NCBI GenBank assembly: GCA_049840475.1
Contig: JASGKX010000003.1
Location: 992,001 to 1,056,000 of the forward strand
Length of the DNA: 64,000 nt
Origin: JBGVSA01 sp049840475
Lineage (GTDB): Bacteria > Pseudomonadota > Gammaproteobacteria > Burkholderiales > Rhodocyclaceae
Direction of reading: 5' to 3'
The notes below the pieces were generated by a model. It was not told the origin of the DNA. It did no database searches and saw only the letters and a program-made list of their open reading frames with translations. How positions within the stretch are numbered: position 1 is the stretch's first letter; every line of letters begins with the position of its first letter. Position numbers and translations under genes: made by a program. Below, one piece after another: positions 7,976-15,861 of the stretch.

Positions 7976-8587
7976 ATGTCTCGTTTCACTGGCCCCCGCC
8001 TGAAGGTGATGCGTGCACTCGGCATTGAACTGCCGGGTCTGTCGCGCAAGTCGATCGAAAACCGCCCGAATCCTCCGGGCCAGCATGGTGCCCGCCCCCG
8101 CCGCAAGTCGGGCTTCGGCAACCAGCTGATGGAAAAGCAGAAGCTGCGCATGAACTACGGCCTGACGGAAACCCAAATCCGTCGCCTGATGGCCGAAGCC
8201 AAGAGCGACCGCGGCGCAACCGGCGACAAGCTGGCTCAGCTGCTGGAGCGCCGTCTGGACAACGTGGTCTTCCGCGCTGGCTTTGCCCCGACAATCCCGT
8301 CGGCTCGCCAACTGGTTAACCACGGCCACTTCCTGATCAACGGCAAGCCGGTGAACATTCCGTCGTACCGTGTGCGCATCGGTGACGTCATCACCGTGCG
8401 TGAAAAGAGCAAGAACCTTGGCCTGATCAAGGAAACCATTGCCGCTCCGGCGCTGACCCGCGCTGAATGGCTGCAATGGGACGAAGCCGCTGCCAAGGCT
8501 ACCGTTTCGCATCTGCCGGGCATTACGGACATTCCGTTCCCGGTCGAAATGCAGCTCGTCGTCGAATACTACGCAACGCGCATGTAA
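7976..8587 (+). CDS. rpsD: 30S ribosomal protein S4 paralogue, cysteine-free type
   Basis: 203 residues with GGAG 7 bases upstream. It has the S4 N-terminal domain (PGQHGARPRRKSGFG) and the S4 RNA-binding fold (RLDNVVFRAGF, SARQLVNHGHFLINGKPVN, VRIGDVITVREKSK). S4 nucleates 16S rRNA folding. The gene is isolated from any ribosomal operon: no rpsM, rpsK, rpoA or rplQ flank it. The sequence (start MSRFTGPRLKVMRALG) is of the diverged form and contains no cysteine at all, so it cannot form the zinc site of C+ type S4 proteins. It is probably a second S4 copy besides the alpha-operon gene, perhaps acquired horizontally or used under metal limitation; the Fur-regulated neighbour is suggestive only. 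Confidence 0.9.
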   Translation: MSRFTGPRLKVMRALGIELPGLSRKSIENRPNPPGQHGARPRRKSGFGNQLMEKQKLRMNYGLTETQIRRLMAEAKSDRGATGDKLAQLLERRLDNVVFRAGFAPTIPSARQLVNHGHFLINGKPVNIPSYRVRIGDVITVREKSKNLGLIKETIAAPALTRAEWLQWDEAAAKATVSHLPGITDIPFPVEMQLVVEYYATRM

Positions 8588-8614
8588 TCGACACAGCCAC
8601 CAGGCAGCACATAC

Positions 8615-8647
8615 AGCCCGGGTTGCGCATGCGGCCCGGGCTGTTTT
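8615..8647 (+). terminator. intrinsic terminator after the S4 paralogue
   Basis: A perfect 8-bp stem (8615-8622 with 8635-8642) with a 12-base loop is followed by GTTTT. It stands 28 bases after the S4 stop. Confidence 0.75.
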
Positions 8648-8780
8648 CATTTGCGGCGCAGTGTTGGCCCACTCTTTCAGCTCGACCGAGCCGGCTCCCG
8701 ACTCGGTGGCATCAGGGCAGAATCGTTGCCATATATTGTCGCCCGTCGCATAGGCACGCGACGCGCTCAAGACACTCCCA

Positions 8781-9554
8781 TCAGAGCGCGCTGGACAGAC
8801 CTCCGTCCAGATTGATGCTCGTACCCGTCACATAGCTCGCTGCATCCGACGCCAGGAAGGCAATCACGCGCGCCACCTCTTCCGGCTCACCAACACGTCC
8901 CAGCGGCACGCCCTGCCCCAATTGCTGATAGTGCTCATCGGGTGTCCGGCCGTGGCGCGCAGCCGCAGCCGCTTGCTGACCGCTCTTCACCAAGCCGATG
9001 CAAACCGTGTTCACCAGAATGCGATCCGGTGCGAGTTCCTTCGACAATGCCTTCGTCATCGCCAGCCCGGCTGCGCGGCTCACCGAGCTCGGCATGGACT
9101 TCGCTCCTGGATGCTTGCCGCCGATGGCGGTGACATTGATGATGCGTCCGCCGCCCTGATGACGCAGATGAGGCACCGCATGGCGTGCCACGCGAATGGC
9201 CGCAAAGAGTTTAAGCTCCAGATCGTGCTGCCATGCTTCGTCGGTGACAGACTCGAACGCTTGCGCAGCTGAGGTGCCCGCGTTGTTGACGACGATATCC
9301 AGACGGCCGAAACGCGCCGCCGTCTCTGCCACGATCCGGTGCGCTTCGCTCGCGAGCGATACGTCAGCGGCAATTGGCAGAACCTTGCCACCCGCCGCGC
9401 GGATTTCGTCGGCCGCAGCGGCCAACACATCGGGACGGCGCGCGACGATCGCGACGGACACACCTTCAGCCGCTAGCACCTGCGCGGTCGCCTTGCCGAT
9501 GCCCTCGCTCGCGCCGGTAATGAGCGCGACCTTGCCTTTCAGACCAAGATCCAT
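8781..9554 (-). CDS. SDR family oxidoreductase with atypical active site
   Basis: 257 residues, full length for the classical short-chain dehydrogenase fold. The nucleotide-binding motif TGASEGIG (residues 14-21) and NNAG motif are intact. The usual catalytic Ser is replaced in INVTAIGG. The YxxxK motif is replaced by SSVSR: aligned on P-Y-S-A-S-K the protein reads P-S-S-V-S-R, so both the Tyr and the Lys are missing. It therefore belongs to a diverged SDR group that may bind NAD(P) without normal reductase chemistry, or uses other residues. A weak AAGGA ribosome site precedes the start. It lies downstream of the glk-hexR gene (87-base gap) on the same strand. Substrate unknown. Confidence 0.8.
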   Translation of the reverse strand: MDLGLKGKVALITGASEGIGKATAQVLAAEGVSVAIVARRPDVLAAAADEIRAAGGKVLPIAADVSLASEAHRIVAETAARFGRLDIVVNNAGTSAAQAFESVTDEAWQHDLELKLFAAIRVARHAVPHLRHQGGGRIINVTAIGGKHPGAKSMPSSVSRAAGLAMTKALSKELAPDRILVNTVCIGLVKSGQQAAAAARHGRTPDEHYQQLGQGVPLGRVGEPEEVARVIAFLASDAASYVTGTSINLDGGLSSAL

Positions 9555-9641
9555 CTGTTCCGTCCTTTCTGATTGAATCGAACCGAAACGCGCATCCTAT
9601 GCCTGACGCGCGCGGAACGCGACCGGGCTTGATCGGCAAAC

Positions 9642-11502
9642 TCACGCGATATGAGAGATGCGGTGCGGCACCGAGGCCGCAAGCGCTTCGTCATCAGCCA
9701 TACGGGCCCACTGCTGCAATTGCGCCACATCTGCCCGGGACAACGCCACGCCCACGGCCAGCACGTCAATGACAAGCAGATGCAGGATGCGCGAAATCAT
9801 CGCGATGAAATTGGCGCTGCCTTCGGAGTGATCGACCGCAATACACAGGCTGGCTTTGCGTGCCAGCGGCGACTGGCTCGCCGTGATCGCAATCACTTTC
9901 GCTCCCGCCGCCGTCGCAGCGTTCGACGGCGGCCAGCAACCCCGGCAGACGTCCGCTACTGGAAACCGCCACCACAACGTCTTCCGGGCCAAGCAACTGC
10001 GCCGCCATCTGCTGGATGTACGGATCGGGATACGCAGCCGTCGGAATGCGAAAGCGGAAGAACTTGTGCTGCCCGTCCTGCGCCACCACCCCCGAGTTGC
10101 CAATGCCATACAGCTCGATACGCCGCGCATTGCGCAGCAGATCGATAGCCTGCGCAACCGCCGCTGTATTGAGGTTGTCGCGCAGATGCAGAATCGCCGA
10201 CACGGTGTTGTCCAGCACCTTGGCACTGATGTCCGGCGCGGTATCGCCATGGCGCACCTGGCTATGCCGAACGGGTACCGTGCCCGTCAGCCCGGAGGCC
10301 AGTTTCAGCTTGAAATCCGACAGCCCCTGAAAGCCCAGTGAACGGCAAAAGCGGATCACTGTCGGCTGACTCACTGCGGCCTGCCGGGCGATTTCCGCCA
10401 CGGGATCGGCCAGCACGGAGCGCGGCCTGGAGATCACCAGATCCGCCACCTGTTGTTCCGCACGCGAAAGCCTCGGACGCGCGGCACGCACGGTTTCGAT
10501 CAACGGCGCTTCGCCATCTTTGCCGCGCAGGGTTTCGGAGAGAATCGCCGACACCCCGAGGAACGTCGGATACGGCGCCGTGATGAGGTAGCTCGGCACC
10601 TGAGCGAGGTAGTCGGAGAATCGTCCTTTTGCCTCGAAGCGCTGGCGGAAAGCCGAATTGCGGAACAACTCTCCCATGCGCGGGACAATGCCGCCGCCAA
10701 TGTAGACGCCGCCGAATGCGCCCAGCGTAAGCGCCACATCTGCGGCCACCGTACCCAGCATCGCGCAGAAACACTCGATGGTCTCCACGCAGACCGGATC
10801 GGTGCCGGCCAATGCGGCGTCAACAATCGCAGGCGTGCGCAGTGGCTGCGCTGTCACGCCCGCACGCGCGGCGAGCGCCTCGTAACACAATTCGATGCCC
10901 GGCCCGGAGACGAGCCGCTCGGCCGACACATGTGGAAAGCGATGCCACAGGTATTGCAGCACGTATAGTTCGCGCTCATCGCCCGGCGCAAAGCTCGCGT
11001 GACCGCCTTCACTGCCCAGCGTGATCCAGCGATCCTCGGTCGGAATAAGCCCCGAGATGCCAAGCCCGGTGCCCGGGCCGATCAGGCCGATGACGGCGTT
11101 CTCGCGCGGCACACCAGTGCCGATCTGCATGCGATGCTCCGGCGCCAGCTTCGGGATCGCCATGGCCAGCGCGGTGAAGTCATTCACCACCAGTAGCGTC
11201 GTCAGATCGAGCGCACGACGAGTCTCTTCGATCGAGAACGACCAGTCCCGATTGGTCATGCGCACGTGGTCGCCATCGATAGGGTTGGCGATGGCGATGG
11301 CCGCGTGGTTGAAACCACCCACCTTCACGCGCGAGCAGTACGCCTGCACGATCTGCTCCAGCCCCGAAAAGTCAGCGGTACTGAAAACCTCGATCCGCTC
11401 GAACTCGCCGGGCGCGGTTTCGATGGCAAAACGTGCAAAGGTCGCACCAACGTCAGCCAGCAGGCGTGGTCCGTCGGTGTGGGGTACTGCGGCGGCAGGC
11501 AT
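9642..11502 (-). pseudogene. glk: glucokinase-HexR fusion (glk), frameshifted as sequenced
   Basis: The intact product would have about 619 residues and matches the Burkholderia/Ralstonia bifunctional glucokinase/RpiR-family regulator. Residues ~10-335 are glucokinase (IGPGTGLGISGLIP, LGSEGGHASF, LTLGAFGGVYIGGGIVP). Then come an RpiR helix-turn-helix (VAEIARQAAVSQPTVIRFCRSLGF) and a SIS sugar-phosphate domain. One extra base at 9921-9927 shifts the frame after residue ~527; beyond it the other frame continues correctly with AGAKVIAIT and runs to 9642. Removing one base restores GTCGAC there. The phosphate loop reads DVGATFARF instead of DVGGTNARF. The ATG at 11502 overlaps the upstream ABC ATPase stop (TGATG), implying translational coupling. 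HexR normally senses 2-keto-3-deoxy-6-phosphogluconate and represses edd-type genes. Confidence 0.9.
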
Positions 11503-12611
11503 CAAAGGATTCTCTGTTCGGTGGCCGGATCAAAGTAGACCGACTTGGATAGGTCGAACTGCAGCGGCATTTTCTCACCCGGGGGCACCGCAAACGAGGG
11601 ATGCACGCGGCATGTGAGCTTGGCACCGTTGACGTGCGCCAACACAAGCGTATCGGGCCCGGTCGGCTCGGTGATGTCGATCTTCAGCGCCTGCCGCACG
11701 ATGTGGCCATTGGTCGCGCCCTCGCCCACTTGCGTGATCTGTTCGGGCCGAATGCCGAAGACGATTTCCTTGCCCAGCCAGTGCTTCATCTCGCCATTGG
11801 CATTGACGGCGGGGAACACAAAGCGTTCGCCGTTGTTCTCCAGCGCGAGTCCATAGCCGCTGCCCATTTCGTTGACGCGCGCCGAGATGAAGTTCATCGA
11901 CGGCGACCCCATGAAGCCTGCCACGAACAGGTTGGCCGGGTTGTCGTAGATCTCGCGCGGCGAGCCGAATTGTTGCACCTCGCCCAGCTTCATCACAGCG
12001 ATTTTGTCGCCCAGCGTCATCGCCTCGATCTGGTCATGCGTGACGTAGACGATGGTGGTGCCCAGGCGCTGATGCAGCAACTTGATTTCGGTGCGCATCT
12101 CCACTCGCAGCTTGGCGTCGAGGTTCGACAAGGGCTCGTCGAACAAGAACATCGCCGGATCGCGCGCAATGGCGCGCCCCATCGCCACGCGTTGGCGCTG
12201 GCCACCCGACAACTGCGAAGGCCGACGGTCGAGCAGATGCTCGATCTGAAGAATCTGCGCTACGCGTTTGACAGCGGCTTCGCGATCGGCGGCCGGAACC
12301 TTGCGGATTTCCAGCCCGAACGAGATGTTCTCGCGCACCGTCATCGACGGATACAGCGCGTACGACTGGAACACCATGGCGATGTCGCGATCCTTGGGCG
12401 ACAGATCGTTCACCCGTTGACCGGCGATGTACACATCGCCCGAAGTAATGCTGTCCAGCCCTGCGATCATCGACAGCAGCGTCGACTTGCCACAGCCCGA
12501 CGGGCCGACGAGGATCAGGAATTCGCCGTCGGCGATTTCCAGATCGATCCCCTTGAGGATTTCGGTGGAGCCGTAGCTCTTGCGCACCTTGCGAATCGAG
12601 AGAGCACCCAT
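11502..12611 (-). CDS. gtsD: sugar ABC transporter ATP-binding protein (UgpC/MalK/GtsD type)
   Basis: 369 residues. It hydrolyses ATP to power the two adjacent permeases. Walker A GPSGCGKST (about 37-45), Q-loop QSYALYP, signature LSGGQRQR, Walker B MFLFDEP and the H-loop VTHDQ are all present. The C-terminal ~130 residues form the TOBE/MalK-type regulatory extension. It lies 5 bases after the second permease gene and overlaps the glk-hexR start by one base, so it belongs to a single edd-gtsABCD-glk transcription unit on the minus strand. The neighbourhood (edd, glk) points to glucose or a related aldose rather than glycerol 3-phosphate. Confidence 0.9.
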   Translation of the reverse strand: MGALSIRKVRKSYGSTEILKGIDLEIADGEFLILVGPSGCGKSTLLSMIAGLDSITSGDVYIAGQRVNDLSPKDRDIAMVFQSYALYPSMTVRENISFGLEIRKVPAADREAAVKRVAQILQIEHLLDRRPSQLSGGQRQRVAMGRAIARDPAMFLFDEPLSNLDAKLRVEMRTEIKLLHQRLGTTIVYVTHDQIEAMTLGDKIAVMKLGEVQQFGSPREIYDNPANLFVAGFMGSPSMNFISARVNEMGSGYGLALENNGERFVFPAVNANGEMKHWLGKEIVFGIRPEQITQVGEGATNGHIVRQALKIDITEPTGPDTLVLAHVNGAKLTCRVHPSFAVPPGEKMPLQFDLSKSVYFDPATEQRIL

Positions 12612-12616
12612 ATTGC

Positions 12617-13477
12617 CTACCCCTTGACGGCGCCGGCCGTGAGCCCGCGCACGAAATACTTGCCCGCCACTACGTACACGAACAACGTCGGCAGTGCGGC
12701 GATGACGGCCGCCGCCATATCGACGTTGTATTCCTTCACCCCGGTCGAGGTGTTCACCAGGTTGTTCAGCGCCACCGTGATCGGCTGAGAGTCGCCCGAC
12801 GAGAACACCACGCCGAAGAGAAAGTCATTCCAGATCTGCGTGAACTGCCAGATGATCGTCACCACGATGATCGGCCCCGACAGGGGCAGGATGATGCGAT
12901 GGAAGATGCGGATGAAACCCGCGCCGTCGATACGCGCGGCCTTCACCAGCTCTTCGGGAATCGTCACGTAGTAGTTGCGGAAGAACAGCGTCGTGAAAGC
13001 GATGCCATACACCACATGCACAAAGATCAGCCCCGTCACCGACTGCGAAATACCTAGCGCGCCCAAGGTACGTGCCATCGGCAACAGGATCGACTGGAAC
13101 GGAATGAAGCAGCCCAGCATGAGTGCCATGAACAGCGCATTGGAACCACGGAAGCGCCACATCGTCAGCACGTAGCCATTGAACGCGCCGACCAGCGTCG
13201 AGATCAGCACGGCGGGCACGACGAACGAAACGGAGTTCCAGAAATACCCCTTCATGCCCTCGCACTGCACGCCGGTGCAGGCGGTATTCCATGCCTTCAC
13301 CCAAGGCTCGAAGGTAATGCTCTGCGGAAAACTCATCACGTTGCCGGCCTTCAGATCGTCGAGCGGCTTGATTGAGTTGAACAGCATCACCGTCAGCGGC
13401 AACAGGTAGTACAGGACGCAATAGGCCAGCACCGCGTAGAGCACGATGCGTCCGAGCGAGAGGTGTCGGCTACGCAC
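12617..13477 (-). CDS. gtsC: sugar ABC transporter permease (GtsC type)
   Basis: 286 residues with six predicted membrane segments, the first at about residues 10-33. The EAA loop that contacts the ATPase reads EELVKAARIDGAGFIRIFHR (about residues 190-209). A longer periplasmic loop after the first helix contains two cysteines (NTACTGVQCEG), as is common in GtsC-type glucose permeases. It overlaps the preceding permease gene by 8 bases and is followed after 5 bases by the ATPase gene. Confidence 0.88.
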   Translation of the reverse strand: MRSRHLSLGRIVLYAVLAYCVLYYLLPLTVMLFNSIKPLDDLKAGNVMSFPQSITFEPWVKAWNTACTGVQCEGMKGYFWNSVSFVVPAVLISTLVGAFNGYVLTMWRFRGSNALFMALMLGCFIPFQSILLPMARTLGALGISQSVTGLIFVHVVYGIAFTTLFFRNYYVTIPEELVKAARIDGAGFIRIFHRIILPLSGPIIVVTIIWQFTQIWNDFLFGVVFSSGDSQPITVALNNLVNTSTGVKEYNVDMAAAVIAALPTLFVYVVAGKYFVRGLTAGAVKG

Positions 13478-14399
13478 GATCGGACCTCCGCAGTTCTGAA
13501 TACATGAACGGCACGACCACCGATACCACGATCATCAGCATGATGATCGACGAGGCGGCCCCGAGCCCGATCTGGTTTCGCGTGAAGGAGAACGCGTACA
13601 TGAAGGTCGCCGGCAGGTCGGTGGCAAACCCCGGCCCGCCACCCGTCAGCGCCATCACGAGGTCGAAGCTCTTGATGGCGATGTGCGCAAGGATCATGAA
13701 CGATGAGAAGAACACCGGCCTCAGGCTGGGCAGGATGATGCGACGGTAGATCGTCGGCATCGACGCGCCGTTAACGAGCGCGGCCTTGATGATGCTGTCG
13801 TCGATGCCGCGAAGCCCGGCGAGGAACAGCGCCATCACAAAGCCTGACGACTGCCAGATACCGGCAATGACGACGGTGTAGATCGCCATCTCCGGGTCCT
13901 TGATCCAGTTGAACGAGAACGCCGTCCAGCCCAGGTCATGAATGACCTTTTCCAGCCCGATGCTGGGATCGAGAATCCACTTCCACGCTGTGCCGGTCAC
14001 GATGAACGACAGGGCCATCGGGTACAGGAACACCGAGCGGATGGCGCCTTCGGCGCGGATCTTCTGGTCCAGCAGGATCGCGAGGAACAACCCCATCGCC
14101 AGACACAGAAAAATGAACAGGCCGCCGAAGATGGCCAGGTTCTTCAGCGCCAGCCACCAGCGGTCGTTGGAGAACAGCTCGACGTAGCGCTCCAGGCCGA
14201 TGAATTCATAGTTGGGCAGCATGCGTGACGGCGTCATCGACAGCACGGCTGTCCAGATGATGTAGCCGTAGAAAAAAACCACGCAGATCGCGAAGGTTGG
14301 CGCCAGCACGATCTTCGGCAGCGCCCCCTCAACCCTGTCCATCAGCCGCGCGCGCTCACGCGCGACGGGCTGCGACATCGCAATTGATCTGGAACTCAT
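13470..14399 (-). CDS. gtsB: sugar ABC transporter permease (GtsB type)
   Basis: About 309 residues from the ATG at 14399. The frame is open 12 codons further upstream but those residues look non-coding, and no strong ribosome site decides the start. Six membrane segments are predicted from about residue 25 on. The EAA-type loop reads IKAALVNGASMPTIYRRIILP. A GGGPGFATDLP motif near the C-terminus is typical of the MalF-like partner. It lies 61 bases after the binding-protein gene and pairs with the GtsC-type permease encoded next. Confidence 0.87.
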   Translation of the reverse strand: MSSRSIAMSQPVARERARLMDRVEGALPKIVLAPTFAICVVFFYGYIIWTAVLSMTPSRMLPNYEFIGLERYVELFSNDRWWLALKNLAIFGGLFIFLCLAMGLFLAILLDQKIRAEGAIRSVFLYPMALSFIVTGTAWKWILDPSIGLEKVIHDLGWTAFSFNWIKDPEMAIYTVVIAGIWQSSGFVMALFLAGLRGIDDSIIKAALVNGASMPTIYRRIILPSLRPVFFSSFMILAHIAIKSFDLVMALTGGGPGFATDLPATFMYAFSFTRNQIGLGAASSIIMLMIVVSVVVPFMYSELRRSDRA

Positions 14400-14459
14400 T
14401 TCGTAAATCCCGACGAGTGCGACGGGCGCCGGCACTGCCGGCGCCGTCCATCTGTGTGA

Positions 14460-15701
14460 TTACTTCGTCTTGGCGGCTGCCGCCAGCTTGGTGACGGCAT
14501 CCTTCGACGACTGACTGGAGTTGAAGAACGCGGTCACCACGTCCTGCATCGCGCCAGTGGTGGCGGCGGGCACCGCCATCTGGTGTGCAATCGACGGCAC
14601 CAGCGAGCCAGCCTTCGCGTCGTCGGCAAAGTCCTTGGCCGAGGTCTTGGCGCAATCGTCGAACTTGGCCATCGACACACCGCTGCGAACCGGGATCGAA
14701 CCCTTGTTGAGGTTGAACACCTCCTGGAACTCGGGGCTCATTACGGCCGAGGCAAAATCGCTCTGCGCCTTCTGCGCATCCGCGCCCGACTGCTTGAAGA
14801 TGATGAAACTGTCGATGTTGAATGTGAATGCGTGCTCCGTGCCCGGAGCGGGCAGGCACAGGTAATCCTTGCCCGGCACTTTGCCGGCGGCGGTGAACTC
14901 GCCCTTGGCCCAGTCACCCATGAACTGCATGCCAGCCTTGCCGTTGATGACCATCGCGGTCGCGAGGTTCCAGTCACGGTTGGCAGCGTCCTTGTCAACG
15001 TACTTGTGCACCTGGCGGAAAGTATCGAAGGCCTTTTCCATGGTCGGGCTGGTCAGTGCCTTCTGGTCAAGTTTGACCAATGCGTCCTGATAGAACTTTG
15101 GCCCGCCCACGCCCAGCACGACGGACTCGAACACAGTGAAGTCCTGCCACGGCTGACCACCGTGAGCGACAGGAATGAAGCCGGCTTTCTGGAGCTTTTC
15201 GGCCGCAGCGGGAAAGTCCGCCCAGGTCTTCGGCACGGTCGCACCGGCCTTCTTGAATACCTCGGGATTCACCCACATCCAATTCACGCGGTGCACATTG
15301 ACCGGCACCGCCACGTAGTTGCCCTTGTACTTCATGACGTTGGCAACCACGCTCGGCAGCAGGCTGTCCCAGTTGCCGGCCTTGGCGATCGGATCGAGAT
15401 TGGCGAGCACGCCTTCGGCGCCCCACTCCTGAATGCTCGGCCCCTTCACCTGTGCAGCGGTCGGCGCCTTGCCCGACACCACGCGGCTCTTCAGCACGGT
15501 CATGGCGTTCTCGCCACCACCGCCCGCCACGGCGAAGTCCTTCCACTTGTCGCCCTTGGCTTCGAGCATCTTCTTAAGCTCAGCCGCCGATTTGGCCTCG
15601 CCGCCCGAGGTCCACCAGTGCAGCACTTCGATATCGGCAGCTTGGGCGGCGCCTAGCCCTAAGCCGGCCACGGCGATGGCCGCCAGCTTCATTCGTGTCA
15701 T
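14460..15701 (-). CDS. gtsA: sugar ABC transporter substrate-binding protein (glucose/mannose type)
   Basis: 413 residues from the ATG at 15701, which has an AAAGGAG site about 8 bases upstream. A Sec signal peptide covers residues 1-22 (AAIAVAGLGLGAAQAAD). The mature start ADIEVLHWWTSGGEAKSAAEL is characteristic of the periplasmic glucose-binding protein of Pseudomonas/Ralstonia-type gts systems. It captures the sugar and delivers it to the two permeases downstream. It sits between edd and the permeases on one strand. Substrate assignment to glucose (or mannose) rests on this N-terminal pattern and on the edd/glk context. Confidence 0.88.
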   Translation of the reverse strand: MTRMKLAAIAVAGLGLGAAQAADIEVLHWWTSGGEAKSAAELKKMLEAKGDKWKDFAVAGGGGENAMTVLKSRVVSGKAPTAAQVKGPSIQEWGAEGVLANLDPIAKAGNWDSLLPSVVANVMKYKGNYVAVPVNVHRVNWMWVNPEVFKKAGATVPKTWADFPAAAEKLQKAGFIPVAHGGQPWQDFTVFESVVLGVGGPKFYQDALVKLDQKALTSPTMEKAFDTFRQVHKYVDKDAANRDWNLATAMVINGKAGMQFMGDWAKGEFTAAGKVPGKDYLCLPAPGTEHAFTFNIDSFIIFKQSGADAQKAQSDFASAVMSPEFQEVFNLNKGSIPVRSGVSMAKFDDCAKTSAKDFADDAKAGSLVPSIAHQMAVPAATTGAMQDVVTAFFNSSQSSKDAVTKLAAAAKTK

Positions 15702-15757
15702 CTCTGTCGCTCCTTTGGGTTTGCGCGGCTTGCTGCCACCGCACCACACGCTCAACG

Positions 15758-15778
15758 CCCGCCGCAACATGCGGCGGG
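15758..15778. repeat. GC-rich inverted repeat between edd and the binding-protein gene
   Basis: Perfect 8-bp arms (15758-15765 and 15771-15778) flank a 5-base loop and there is no T run. A second imperfect stem lies at about 15822-15851. Such intercistronic hairpins often protect the downstream, highly expressed binding-protein mRNA; that function is inferred. Confidence 0.5.
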
Positions 15779-15861
15779 TGATTCAAGAATCGTGTTGCAC
15801 CCGGCTTGTGCCGGTGTTTTTTGAAGGACGGACAGTCCTGTGACTGCCCGTCCCGGGGGTG

